A stretch of 64,000 bases of DNA from Streptomyces coacervatus (GCF_029223485.1 NZ_JARHTP010000018.1:1-64000), one strand, 5' to 3'. Counted from the stretch's first letter, positions 31,554 through 39,997 are shown. Made by a program: numbers and translations. Notes: a model not told the origin generated them from the letters alone.

Positions 31554-32703
31554 GGGTCACCTCCTTTGTGTCGCCGAGGACGATGCGGGTGAGGTTGGCC
31601 AGGGACACCGAGCCCGGCCTGAAGTAGTCGCTGTGGCCGCCGGGGCCCGCCGCGAAGACATGGGCGCCGAAGGCCGGGGAGACGGGGTCCGTGCCGAAGC
31701 CGATCGTCGTGCCGAACAGGTCCGCCCTTGTGTGCGGGACCTCCTGGATCCAGTCGTCATCGCCGCGGGCCGCCCAGACGCGGGCCCGTGTGTGCAGGGC
31801 CGCCGCCGAGTCCGCGCTCGTGCCGGGGCTGCCGACGAAGGCGATGTCCTGTACGTCCAGGCCGGCGGCGGCGCGGGCGCAGACGACCGTGCCGTAGGAG
31901 TGGCAGAGGAGGGAGATGTTCGCCTTCTGGCCTGCTATGCGGCGCAGCTCGCCCATGAACTCGCGCAGGTGCGGGGCCGCCTGGTCGGCGCGGTCCGTGG
32001 TGAGGACCGTGGTGCTGATCGTGCCGGGGGTCTTGTAGCCGAGCCAGGCCACTACGGCGGTTCGGGTGCCCTGCGGGGCCTGTTGTGTGAGGCGGTCGTG
32101 CAGGGCGAGGGCGCCGGCGCGGAAGCGGTCGTAGGTGTCTATGGAGGTGTCGGAGCCCGGGACCAGGACGGCGATGCGGTCCGCGTGGGCGAGGTTGCCG
32201 AAGACCTCCGTCGCCTGGCCTGCGCCGCGGCCGTCGAAGGAGAGGAAGTGGCGGGAGGGGGTGGCCATGGCGCGGTCTGCTGCGGCGCGTTTGTTGTCGC
32301 CGTGGGATGCGGCCATGCGGGACGCTGCGGCGGCGTTGGCGCGGTTGGCTGCGTAGGCCTTGTCCAGCGTGGCCGCCGTTGGTGGGGCAAGAGAGGCGGG
32401 GGCCGGGGCGGGGATCTCCGGTCGGGTGGCTGCCGAGAGAGGGAGGACTACGGCGGTGGTGATGAGGGCTGCGAGGGCGGCTCGGCGCCATTTGCGGGTG
32501 CGGCTGCGCTTGGGCTTGGGTGGCGGGGTTTCGCTTGCCGGCGCTGGCCGGGTGCCGCTCTCTTTGGGTCGGGAGCCGCCCCAGCGGCACGACTGCCCGC
32601 AGCTACGCGGACCCGGCTGCCCAGAGCTACGGCAGCTGCAGCGACTACGGCTGCTGTCGGCTCCGTCCTCTGCAGCCGCCCGTACCCCCGTCTCCAGCCC
32701 CAT
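31546..32703 (-). CDS. Alpha/beta hydrolase, DUF1023-type, exported or membrane-anchored
   Basis: A 385-residue hydrolase from the ATG at 32703, which has GGGGAG upstream. A Cys/Ser/Arg-rich N-terminal tail precedes one hydrophobic segment (ALAALITTAVVLPLSAA) and a linker. The DUF1023 domain follows: IAVLVPGSDTS, VAWLGYKTPG, and the nucleophile elbow LLCHSYGTVV; a His lies in GPGGHSDYF. It is the first gene of a four-gene overlapping operon (hydrolase, acyltransferase, kinase, regulator). The substrate is unknown. Confidence 0.85.
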   Translation of the reverse strand: MGLETGVRAAAEDGADSSRSRCSCRSSGQPGPRSCGQSCRWGGSRPKESGTRPAPASETPPPKPKRSRTRKWRRAALAALITTAVVLPLSAATRPEIPAPAPASLAPPTAATLDKAYAANRANAAAASRMAASHGDNKRAAADRAMATPSRHFLSFDGRGAGQATEVFGNLAHADRIAVLVPGSDTSIDTYDRFRAGALALHDRLTQQAPQGTRTAVVAWLGYKTPGTISTTVLTTDRADQAAPHLREFMGELRRIAGQKANISLLCHSYGTVVCARAAAGLDVQDIAFVGSPGTSADSAAALHTRARVWAARGDDDWIQEVPHTRADLFGTTIGFGTDPVSPAFGAHVFAAGPGGHSDYFRPGSVSLANLTRIVLGDTKEVTRA

Positions 32704-32809
32704 GGTCGTCTCCCCTTCAGTCCGCCCGGCCATCGGGCTTGTCTGAAAGGGAAGTTACGGACGGTGACGTGTCGTCCGCGTCCCGCCAGGGAGCTGTCCT
32801 GCCGCGTAG

Positions 32810-32828
32810 CTCTCAGGTACTACGGGTA
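32810..32828. promoter_or_regulatory. 19-nt shared promoter box, copy upstream of hydrolase operon
   Basis: Identical 19-mer to 28146-28164, here about 107 bases upstream of the hydrolase start that leads the second two-component operon. Likely operator for one or both NarL-type regulators; inferred from position and identity. Confidence 0.6.
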
Positions 32829-32863
32829 TGAAGGGGTCCGGTCAGGGGCGGGTCAGGAGCAGC

Positions 32864-33754
32864 TCACCACGCCAGCTGGGCGATCTCCTCCGCCACCACC
32901 GCGCACGCGTCCGCCGCCGGGTCGATCAGGGGGAAGTGGCCCACGTCCTCCAGGAGCGTGAGGCCCACGACCTCGCCGGCCTTTGCCGCCGCGTCGGCGT
33001 ACGACTCGGCGACCGCCTGCGGGACGACGACGTCCGTGCGGCCCTGGACCAGGGTGGTCGCGATGCCGGTGGGGAGCAGGAGGGACGGGTCGGCGTACGG
33101 ACGGCGCTCGGCGAACTTCTCGTCGGCGCCCAGCAGTTGGCGCGCGGCGCCGCCGCACACGTCCAGTTTGTCGGCGACCTCGAAGTCGGCGATCGGGGCC
33201 AGGGCGACGACACCGCGCAGGGGTGCGGGACGGTCGATGCGCCAGGGGGCGTCGGCGGGCAGCAGATGGCGGGCCGCCACCCACAGGGCGAGGTGGCCGC
33301 CGGCCGAGTGTCCGGTGATCACCATGCGGCGCGGGTCGGCCCCCGGAAGGGCCTCGCGTACGAGCGCGGGCAGTGCGTCCAGCGCGGCCGCGACGTCGTC
33401 GAAGGTGTCCGGCCACCGCCCCGCGATCGGGCCGCCCCCGCCGCTCTGGGCCGGGATCGCGCTCCCCCGCCGGTACTCGACACTGGCCACGGCGAAACCC
33501 CGCCGGGCCAGGAAGTCCGCGAACGGCGAGATGTGCAGGCGGTCGTACGGTGCCCGCCACGCGCCCCCGTGCAGGACGACGACCAGCGGGGCGATACCGC
33601 CGGGGGCCGGCTCGGGGCGCGGGGCGTAGAAGTCGATCAGCTGGTCGGGGTGGTCACCGTACGCGGCGGTGGAGTCGGGATCGACCGCCGGGTGCGAGAA
33701 CGCCGACTCCTCTTCGGCGGCGGCCCGGGCTGCTGCGGCGTCGTCGTCCGGCAT
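32864..33754 (-). CDS. Kynurenine formamidase-like alpha/beta hydrolase
   Basis: A 296-residue alpha/beta hydrolase with the oxyanion motif HGGAW (62-66), nucleophile elbow GHSAGG (148-153, S150), and an acid/His pair near GRTDVVVP and EDVGHFPLID. This matches the esterase/arylformamidase group. Its position just after kynureninase and tryptophan 2,3-dioxygenase makes N-formylkynurenine hydrolysis the likely role, although 220 bases separate it from kynU and it could have its own promoter. A generic esterase is the alternative. Confidence 0.8.
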   Translation of the reverse strand: MPDDDAAAARAAAEEESAFSHPAVDPDSTAAYGDHPDQLIDFYAPRPEPAPGGIAPLVVVLHGGAWRAPYDRLHISPFADFLARRGFAVASVEYRRGSAIPAQSGGGGPIAGRWPDTFDDVAAALDALPALVREALPGADPRRMVITGHSAGGHLALWVAARHLLPADAPWRIDRPAPLRGVVALAPIADFEVADKLDVCGGAARQLLGADEKFAERRPYADPSLLLPTGIATTLVQGRTDVVVPQAVAESYADAAAKAGEVVGLTLLEDVGHFPLIDPAADACAVVAEEIAQLAW

Positions 33755-33974
33755 GCTCCAACCTCTCAGCGACGTAACGATTTTGGCGGAGACCAGGGAA
33801 GAAATCGGCCCCGGTGGAAATCGGCCGTTGGCGGGGACGGTATCAGGCAGGTGACGTGCGCCGACACGGGGATGTCACGCTCGGTGAGGGGGAAACGGTT
33901 CTGTAGTGCGAGAGCCGGGCAGTTGCACGGATTTCGCGCAGCCTGCCCGGCCGGTACGGCGCAAGTTCCGGGGG

Positions 33975-35219
33975 CTATCCGGCGTGCTCGGCGAGGGTCT
34001 CCCCGAGCACCCGGGCCGCCCGCTCCACGTCCCCGAATCCGACGTACAAGGGCGTGAATCCGAACCGGAGGACGTCCGGGTGCCGGAAGTCCCCGACCAC
34101 CCCCCGCCCGATCAGGCTCTTCATGACGTCCCCGGCATCGCCGCAGCGCAGCGCCACCTGGCTGCCGCGCTCCTGGTGCGCCGGCGGAGTCAGCGACTCC
34201 ACCCGCCCGGCAGGCGCGTACGCCCGCACGCACTCCAGGAAGAAGTCCGTCAGCGCAAGGGACTTGGCCCGTACGGCCTCGATCGATACGCCGTCCCAGA
34301 CCTCCAGCGCCGCTTCCAGGGCGAGCATCGAGAGGATGTCCGGCGTGCCGACCCGGCCGCGCAGGGCGCCGGACGCCGGTTCGTACTCGGACCGCATCCC
34401 GAAGGGCTCCGCGTGGGAGTTCCAGCCGGGCAGCGGAGAGTCGAAGCGGTCCTGCAGATCGCGACGTACATAGAGGTACGCCGGTGAACCCGGGCCGCCG
34501 TTCAGGTACTTGTACGTGCAGCCCACCGCCAGATCGACGCCGTGCTCGTCCAGCCCGACCGGCAGCGCGCCCGCGCTGTGGCACAGGTCCCAGACGGCCA
34601 CCGCGCCCGCCGCGTGTACGGCGGCCGTCAGCGACGGCAGGTCGTGCAGGCGGCCGGTGCGGTAGTCGACGTGGTTGAGCAATACGGCAGCCGTACGGCC
34701 GGACAGCGCGCCCGGCACCTCCGCCGGAGCCAACGGCCGCAGTGCGCACCCCGTCATCCGGGCGGCCGACTCGGCGATGTACCCGTCGGTGGGGAAGGTC
34801 GTGGCGTCGACGAGGATCTCGTCCCGGCCCTCCCCCGCCATCCGCACCGCGCCCACAAGTGCCTTGAAAACATTGACACTTGTCGAGTCGCCGACGACGA
34901 TCTGCCCGGCCGCCGCCCCGACCAGCGGAGCGATCCGGTCGCCGATCCGCTCGGGCGCCGTCCACCAGCCGCTCTCGTCCCAGGACCGGATACGGAGCGA
35001 ACCCCACTGTCTGCGTACGACGTCGTCCACCCGCCCCGGGACCGCCGCCGGCAGGGCGCCGAGCGAGTTCCCGTCCAGGTAGACCACCTCGTCGAGCACG
35101 AACTGTTTGCGCACTCCGGCCAGTTCGTCGGAGGCGTCCAACTCCCCTGCCCGCACGGCCAGTTCACGCTCATGTTCCTGTACATGCTCATGTTCCTGTA
35201 CATGCTCATGCTCAGACAT
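33975..35219 (-). CDS. kynU: Kynureninase
   Basis: A 414-residue PLP enzyme that cleaves kynurenine to anthranilate and alanine. Landmarks are YLDGNSLGALP, DSTSVNVFKAL for phosphate binding, DLCHSAGALP with D211 and H214, and the PLP lysine K237 in VGCTYKYLNGGPGSPAY. The ATG at 35219 overlaps the dioxygenase stop by 8 bases. The N-terminus contains EHEHVQEHEHVQ from an 18-bp DNA repeat, outside the conserved fold. Works directly after tryptophan dioxygenase and formamidase. Confidence 0.95.
   Translation of the reverse strand: MSEHEHVQEHEHVQEHERELAVRAGELDASDELAGVRKQFVLDEVVYLDGNSLGALPAAVPGRVDDVVRRQWGSLRIRSWDESGWWTAPERIGDRIAPLVGAAAGQIVVGDSTSVNVFKALVGAVRMAGEGRDEILVDATTFPTDGYIAESAARMTGCALRPLAPAEVPGALSGRTAAVLLNHVDYRTGRLHDLPSLTAAVHAAGAVAVWDLCHSAGALPVGLDEHGVDLAVGCTYKYLNGGPGSPAYLYVRRDLQDRFDSPLPGWNSHAEPFGMRSEYEPASGALRGRVGTPDILSMLALEAALEVWDGVSIEAVRAKSLALTDFFLECVRAYAPAGRVESLTPPAHQERGSQVALRCGDAGDVMKSLIGRGVVGDFRHPDVLRFGFTPLYVGFGDVERAARVLGETLAEHAG
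35171..35206. repeat. 18-bp tandem repeat in kynU 5' end
   Basis: Two exact copies of CATGTTCCTGTACATGCT, followed by a partial third. On the coding strand they give the EHEHVQ repeats. Copy-number change would keep the frame. Confidence 0.9.
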
Positions 35220-36057
35220 GGGACCTCGCCGTCCACAGCTCCGGGAACACGTTCTTCTGCGCGCGCTTCTCCAGCCAGGCGACGCCCGCCGAGCCGCCCG
35301 TGCCGGGCTTCGCTCCCATCGCCCTGCGGGTGGCGACCAGGTGGTCGTTGCGCCATCGCCACACCAGCTCGGCGACATCGGTCAGCGCCTCGCCGAGGCG
35401 GGCGAGTTCGGCGTTCTCGTCGCCCGCGTAGATCGCGGTCCAGGCGGCCTCGACGGCCTCCGAGGGCTCGTAGCGGCGCGAGACGTCGCGGCGCAGGACG
35501 GTCCCGGGGATGGCGCAGCCGCGCCGCGCCATCAGCCGCAGCACCTCGTCGTAGAGGCTCGGCTCTGCAAGGGCCTTCTCCAGTTCGGCGTGGACGCGGG
35601 GCGCGCCGCGGTGCGGGACCAGCATGGACGCGGACTTCTCACCGAGCAGGAACTCCATCCGGCGGTACATCGCCGACTGGAAGCCGGAGCCCTCGCCGAG
35701 CGCGCTCCGGTATGCGTTGAACTGGGCCGGGGTGAGCTGGCCGAGCGGCCTCCAGGAGGCGTTCAGCGCGTCCAGCTCCCGTACGGAACGCTTCAGTGCG
35801 GCGACCGCGGTGGGTACGTCGTCGGAGCGCAGGGCGCGCGCCGCGGTCTCCCACTCGTGGACGATCACCGTGAACCACAGCTCCATCACCTGGGTCGTGA
35901 CCAGGAAGACCATCTCTCCGGGGTCGTCGGAGAGGGTGTGCTGGAGGTGGGTGAGCACGTCCGCCTTGACGTAGTCCTCGTACGGCGTCGTGCCCTGGAA
36001 GTCGAGATGCGGGGTCTCGGGCTCCGAAGCCTCATGGGGCTGAGCCTGGTGGGACAT
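35212..36057 (-). CDS. kynA: Tryptophan 2,3-dioxygenase
   Basis: A 281-residue heme dioxygenase that opens tryptophan to N-formylkynurenine. Conserved segments are LDFQGTTPYEDYVKADVLTHLQ, MELWFTVIVHEWE, FNAYRSALGEGSGFQSAMYRRMEFLLG and RWRNDHLVATRRAMG, the last with the probable heme-ligand His. The active-site position that is His in characterised tryptophan dioxygenases (THQ) is Thr here (TTQ, residue 55). The ATG at 36057 has AGGAGA upstream. It is the first gene of the kynAU operon, separated from DUF3151 by a terminator hairpin. Confidence 0.93.
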   Translation of the reverse strand: MSHQAQPHEASEPETPHLDFQGTTPYEDYVKADVLTHLQHTLSDDPGEMVFLVTTQVMELWFTVIVHEWETAARALRSDDVPTAVAALKRSVRELDALNASWRPLGQLTPAQFNAYRSALGEGSGFQSAMYRRMEFLLGEKSASMLVPHRGAPRVHAELEKALAEPSLYDEVLRLMARRGCAIPGTVLRRDVSRRYEPSEAVEAAWTAIYAGDENAELARLGEALTDVAELVWRWRNDHLVATRRAMGAKPGTGGSAGVAWLEKRAQKNVFPELWTARSHV

Positions 36058-36164
36058 CGCTGTCTCCTGTTGTTGCTCCGGGTAGCGGTCCGCCCCTGCC
36101 GTTACCGACACGGGGGCCCCGGTCCCCGCCGCAAATCCTCTTCGATGGTCCCGCGGAAGCGCAA

Positions 36165-36196
36165 GGCCCGCCTGGTCACACTCACACAGGCGGGCC
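36165..36196. terminator. Hairpin terminator between DUF3151 and kynA
   Basis: A 10-bp perfect stem, GGCCCGCCTG (36165-36174) with CAGGCGGGCC (36187-36196), and a 12-base loop. It lies just after the DUF3151 stop and before the kynA start. No U-run follows, as is usual in Streptomyces. Confidence 0.6.
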
Positions 36197-36212
36197 CGTA
36201 CGACGGACAGCG

Positions 36213-36626
36213 CTAGCCGAGCCTCTGGGCCGCCGTGGCCGAGGAGTCCTTGAGGAACTGGGTGCAGCGCTCGTACTCCTCCTGCTCGCCGATGGATCCG
36301 GCGGCGCGGGCGAGAGCGTGCAGGGCGCGCAGGAAGCCGCGGTTCGGCTCGTGCTCCCAGGGCACCGGGCCGTGGCCCTTCCAGCCGCTGCGGCGCAGGG
36401 CGTCGAGGCCGCGGTGGTAGCCGGTGCGGGCGTAGGCGTACGACTCCACGACGCTGCCCCGCTCGAACGCGTCGTCGGCCAGCTGGGCCCAGGCCAGCGA
36501 GGACGTCGGGTACTTGGCTGCGACGTCCGCGGGTGCGGTGCCGTTTGCGAGGGCCTCGCGGGGGGCGGGGTCGTCGGGGAGGTGGGTCGGGGGCGGGCCC
36601 CCGAGGAGGTTTTCGTGAATCGACAT
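36213..36626 (-). CDS. DUF3151-family protein
   Basis: A 137-residue actinobacterial protein of unknown function. The DUF3151 pattern is clear: the N-terminal ENLLGGPPPTHLP, SSLAWAQLADDAF, SYAYARTGYHRGLDALRRSGWKGHGPVPW and NRGFLRALHALARAA. Family length and start match. It appears as a single gene with a terminator downstream. Confidence 0.9.
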   Translation of the reverse strand: MSIHENLLGGPPPTHLPDDPAPREALANGTAPADVAAKYPTSSLAWAQLADDAFERGSVVESYAYARTGYHRGLDALRRSGWKGHGPVPWEHEPNRGFLRALHALARAAGSIGEQEEYERCTQFLKDSSATAAQRLG

Positions 36627-36648
36627 GTGAACCAGTGTCGCTGCTGCT

Positions 36649-36717
36649 GGGGGCTGCCGCCCCCAGACCCCCGCTTCGGCCCTTAAGGGGCCTCGTCCTC
36701 AAACGCCGGACGGGCTG
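36649..36717. repeat. Dispersed intergenic repeat, type CTCAAACGCCGGACGGGCTG (copy 1)
   Basis: This stretch starts with the hairpin GGGGGCTGCCGCCCCC, continues CAGACCCCCGCTTCG and ends CTCAAACGCCGGACGGGCTG. A near-identical copy lies at 60228-60294. I recognise it as a very common Streptomyces intergenic repeat. It lies between the DHA2 exporter (stop 36755) and DUF3151, so it may act in termination. Confidence 0.85.
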
Positions 36718-36754
36718 GTGGTGCCGACCGGGGCTCTATGCGATCCCTTTCGCG

Positions 36755-38221
36755 TTATCCGATCCGTTTTCGCGCCCGCTCCCCCTCCAGCGGCGGAGCC
36801 ACGACCGACCCGTGCCTGCGGCACTCCGGGCGGCGGCACCCCGGCGGCAGCGGACGTACGGTCGCGAACGCGATGCCCGAGCCGACCACCAGGGCGCCCG
36901 CGCACCACAGCATCGCCCGGTGGAAGGCGTCGTCGAAGGCGGTGGGGGAGCGGTAGGCATCCGGGCCCATTCCGACGAGCAGCGGCAGTGCGGCCACCGC
37001 GATCAGGCCCGCCGCGCGGGCCGCCGCGTTGTTGATGCCGCTGGCCAGGCCGGCCCGTGCGACGTCCACGGAGGCGAGGACGGTGGCCGTCAGCGGTGCC
37101 ACCAGAGTGACCAGGCCGAGGCCCAGGACCAGCACGGCGGGCAGCACGTCGGCGACGTACGAGGCGCCCGGCCCGACCCGCAGCATGAGCAGCATCCCGG
37201 CCGCGCAGACCAGTGGGCCCGCCGTGAGCGGGATGCGCGGGCCGATACGGTCGGCGAGGGCGCCCGAGCGCGCCGAGAACAGCAGCATCAGGGCGGTCGT
37301 CGGCAGCAGGGCCGTACCGGCGGCGAGCGGCGACCAGCCGACGGCGACCTGGAGCTCGACGGCGGTGAGGAAGAAGAAGCCGCCCAGCGCCGCGTACACA
37401 CACAGAGTGACCAGGTTGACGGCCGTGAACTGGCGGGACGCGAAAATGTCCAGCGGCATCATCGGGTCCGGGCGCCGCTTCTCGACGTAGACGAAGGCGA
37501 TGCCGGCCACCACACCGGCGACCGCCGTGACCACGACGACCAGGGAGCCCTGGCGGGCCTCGATCAGTGCGTATGTGATGAGGGCGAGGGCCAGGGCGCC
37601 GAGGGCCGCGCCGAGGACGTCGAAGCGGCCGTGCGTGCGCTCGTCCATCGACTCGGGGACGTGCCGTACGGCGATCGGGGCGCACAGCAGGGCCAGCGGG
37701 ACGTTGAGGAGGAAGACCCAGCGCCAGCCGGGGCCGTCGACCAGCCAGCCGCCCAGGAACGGGCCGACGGCCGCGCCGATCCCGCCGAAGCCGGACCACA
37801 GGCCCACGGCCCGGCCCCGGTCGTCCGGGTGGAAGGACGCCTGGATCAGGGCGAGGGAACCGGGCGTGAGGAGCGCGCCGCCGACCCCCTGCAGGGCACG
37901 GGCGGCGATGAGCACACCGGCGGTGGGGGCCAGCCCGCACAGCAGGGAGGCCGACGCGAACCACACGACACCGATCACGAAGATCTTGCGGCGGCCGTAG
38001 CGGTCGCCGAGGGAACCGCCGAGGAGGATCAGTCCGGCCAGCGTGAGCATGTACGCGTTGACCGTCCACTGGAGGGCGGCGAGCGTCGCGTCCAGATCGC
38101 GGCCGATGCGCGGCAGGGCGACATTGACGACGGTCGAGTCCAGCATGGCCATGCTGGAGCCGAGCACGGTGGTCAGCAGGATCCACTTGCCCTGCGGGGT
38201 GGCGATCCGTACGTCGGGCAT
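36755..38221 (-). CDS. DHA2-family MFS drug exporter (EmrB/QacA type)
   Basis: A 488-residue exporter with about 14 hydrophobic segments. N-terminal family sequence is LDSTVVNVALPRIGRDL and LQWTVNAYMLTLAG; motif A is GGSLGDRYGRRKIF, and motif C-like GVGGALLTPGSLALI follows. The family exports drugs and dyes with proton import. It is downstream of fba on the same strand, separated by a strong hairpin, so it is likely transcribed separately. Confidence 0.92.
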   Translation of the reverse strand: MPDVRIATPQGKWILLTTVLGSSMAMLDSTVVNVALPRIGRDLDATLAALQWTVNAYMLTLAGLILLGGSLGDRYGRRKIFVIGVVWFASASLLCGLAPTAGVLIAARALQGVGGALLTPGSLALIQASFHPDDRGRAVGLWSGFGGIGAAVGPFLGGWLVDGPGWRWVFLLNVPLALLCAPIAVRHVPESMDERTHGRFDVLGAALGALALALITYALIEARQGSLVVVVTAVAGVVAGIAFVYVEKRRPDPMMPLDIFASRQFTAVNLVTLCVYAALGGFFFLTAVELQVAVGWSPLAAGTALLPTTALMLLFSARSGALADRIGPRIPLTAGPLVCAAGMLLMLRVGPGASYVADVLPAVLVLGLGLVTLVAPLTATVLASVDVARAGLASGINNAAARAAGLIAVAALPLLVGMGPDAYRSPTAFDDAFHRAMLWCAGALVVGSGIAFATVRPLPPGCRRPECRRHGSVVAPPLEGERARKRIG

Positions 38222-38235
38222 GCCCCAGGTATACA

Positions 38236-38265
38236 GCGAGCCCGGTGCCGTAGCACCGGGCTCGC
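38236..38265. terminator. Strong hairpin terminator after fba
   Basis: A perfect 13-bp stem, GCGAGCCCGGTGC (38236-38248) with GCACCGGGCTCGC (38253-38265), around the loop CGTA. It starts 13 bases after the aldolase stop and precedes the exporter gene. There is no U-run. Confidence 0.85.
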
Positions 38266-38278
38266 CAAAGATCGCGGG

Positions 38279-39301
38279 TTACTTGATCTTCGTGCCCGAG
38301 GAGCGCAGGTTGGCACAGGCCTCGGTCACGCGCTTGGCCATGGACGCCTCGGCCAGCTTGCCCCAGGTGCGCGGGTCGTAGGTCTTCTTGGAGCCGACCT
38401 CGCCGTCGACCTTCAGGACGCCGTCGTAGTTGCGGAACATGTGGTCCGCGACCGGGCGGGTGAAGGCGTACTGGGTGTCCGTGTCGAGGTTCATCTTCAC
38501 GACGCCGTTGTCCAGCGCGGTGGCGATCTCCTGCTCGGTGGAGCCGGAGCCGCCGTGGAAGACGAAGTCGAACGGGGAAGCCTTGCCGTACTTGGCGGCG
38601 ACGCCCTCGTTGAGCTCCTTCAGCAGCTCGGGACGGAGGACGACATTGCCCGGCTTGTAGACGCCGTGCACATTGCCGAAGGACGCGGCCAGCAGGTAGC
38701 GGCCCTTCTCGCCCAGGCCCAGGGCCTCGACGGTGCGGATCGCGTCGTCGACCGTCGTGTACAGGGAGTCGTTGATCTCGTGCGAGACGCCGTCCTCCTC
38801 GCCGCCGGTCGGGGTGATCTCGACCTCAAGGATGATCTTCGCGGCGCGGGCCCGCTCCAGCAGCTCCTGGGCGATGGCCAGGTTGTCGGCGAGGGTCTCC
38901 GCGGAGCCGTCCCACATGTGCGACTGGAAGAGCGGGTTGCCGCCCGCCTTCACGCGCTCCTCGGAGATCGCGAGCAGCGGACGTACATACCCGTCGAGCT
39001 TGTCCTTCGGGCAGTGGTCCGTGTGCAGGGCGACCGTGACCGGGTACTTCTCGGCCACGATGTGCGCGAACTCGGCCAGCGCGACCGCGCCGGTCACCAT
39101 CTCCTTGCTGTACTGACCGCCCAGGAACTCGGCGCCACCCGTCGAGATCTGGATGATGCCGTCGCTCTCCGCCTCAGCGAAACCGCGCAGGGCCGCGTGC
39201 AGGGTCTGGGTCGAGGTCACGTTGATCGCCGGGTAGGCGAACTTGCCTGCCTTCGCCCGGTCCAGCATCTCGTTGTAGACCTCGGGAGTTGCGATGGGCA
39301 T
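38279..39301 (-). CDS. fba: Class II fructose-bisphosphate aldolase
   Basis: A 340-residue zinc-dependent aldolase of glycolysis/gluconeogenesis, splitting fructose 1,6-bisphosphate. Landmarks are FAYPAINVTS, the zinc/catalytic region VALHTDHCPKD, LEVEITPTGGEEDGV, FGNVHGVYKPG and FVFHGGSGST with the phosphate-binding loop; NLDTDTQYAFTRP follows. Length and start are standard. It is monocistronic, with a strong terminator downstream and a 140-bp gap upstream to pyrE. Confidence 0.96.
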   Translation of the reverse strand: MPIATPEVYNEMLDRAKAGKFAYPAINVTSTQTLHAALRGFAEAESDGIIQISTGGAEFLGGQYSKEMVTGAVALAEFAHIVAEKYPVTVALHTDHCPKDKLDGYVRPLLAISEERVKAGGNPLFQSHMWDGSAETLADNLAIAQELLERARAAKIILEVEITPTGGEEDGVSHEINDSLYTTVDDAIRTVEALGLGEKGRYLLAASFGNVHGVYKPGNVVLRPELLKELNEGVAAKYGKASPFDFVFHGGSGSTEQEIATALDNGVVKMNLDTDTQYAFTRPVADHMFRNYDGVLKVDGEVGSKKTYDPRTWGKLAEASMAKRVTEACANLRSSGTKIK

Positions 39302-39442
39302 CTGACCGCTCCTTGTATGTGCGGGTTGGCGTTCTGCGTACTACGGCCCTGACCTAGACCTGGAGGGGTGACGTCGTCGTCGGGCCCATCTTTCCAGACG
39401 TGGCCGGATGCTTTGCCCGCCCTGTCCGGCTTGTGGACACCC

Positions 39443-39997
39443 TCAGTCGAGGCCCAGGTCGTCCTTGGAGTAGGCGAAGAGGTACGGCACTCCGGCGCCG
39501 TCCTGGATCTTCTCGGCGGCACCGGTCGCACGGTCCACGATCGTGGCCACGGCGACGACCTCGGCGCCCGCCTCGCGCACCGCCTCGACGGCGGTCAGCG
39601 GGGAGCCGCCGGTGGTGGAGGTGTCCTCGACGACCAGCACCCGGCGGCCCGCGATGTCCGGACCCTCGACGCGGCGCTGCAGGCCGTGCGCCTTCGCCGC
39701 CTTCCGTACGACGAAGGCGTCGACGCGCTTCCCGCGGGCGGCGGCCGCGTGCAGGATGGCCGCCGCGACCGGGTCGGCGCCCATGGTCAGACCGCCCACC
39801 GCGTCGAAGTCGAGGTCGGCGGTCAGGTCCAGGAGCACCTGCCCGACCAGCGGGGCGGCCTCGCCATCAAGGGTGATGCGGCGCAGGTCGACGTAGTAGT
39901 CGGCCTCCAGACCCGAGGAGAGGGTCACCTTGCCGTGCACCACGGCCTTTTCCTTGATCTGCTGCAGCAGCTCGCCGCGTACGTCCGTCGTCGTCAT
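39443..39997 (-). CDS. pyrE: Orotate phosphoribosyltransferase
   Basis: A 184-residue enzyme of pyrimidine synthesis joining orotate and PRPP to form OMP. The PRPP-binding motif is VLVVEDTSTTGGS, the N-terminal substrate region is SSGLEADYYVDLRRITLDG, and GGLTMGADPVAAAIL is characteristic. Length is normal. It is followed at its 3' side by fba's upstream region and preceded by an aldose epimerase gene only 10 bases away, with which it may be co-transcribed. Confidence 0.95.
   Translation of the reverse strand: MTTTDVRGELLQQIKEKAVVHGKVTLSSGLEADYYVDLRRITLDGEAAPLVGQVLLDLTADLDFDAVGGLTMGADPVAAAILHAAAARGKRVDAFVVRKAAKAHGLQRRVEGPDIAGRRVLVVEDTSTTGGSPLTAVEAVREAGAEVVAVATIVDRATGAAEKIQDGAGVPYLFAYSKDDLGLD

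Noticed and set aside
32864..36057. Kynurenine genes as part of a peptide-antibiotic cluster
   Set aside because: No NRPS, PKS or resistance gene is adjacent; the neighbours are DUF3151, a drug exporter and a two-component operon.
36533..39352. 939-codon open frame on the plus strand opposite the DHA2 exporter and fba
   Set aside because: It is antisense to two well-recognised genes, is highly Arg/Gly/Ala-rich and has no family features. Long antisense frames are expected in very GC-rich DNA. The same holds for other long opposite frames, for example at 993-2453, 2410-4053, 43938-45647 and 54698-56563.
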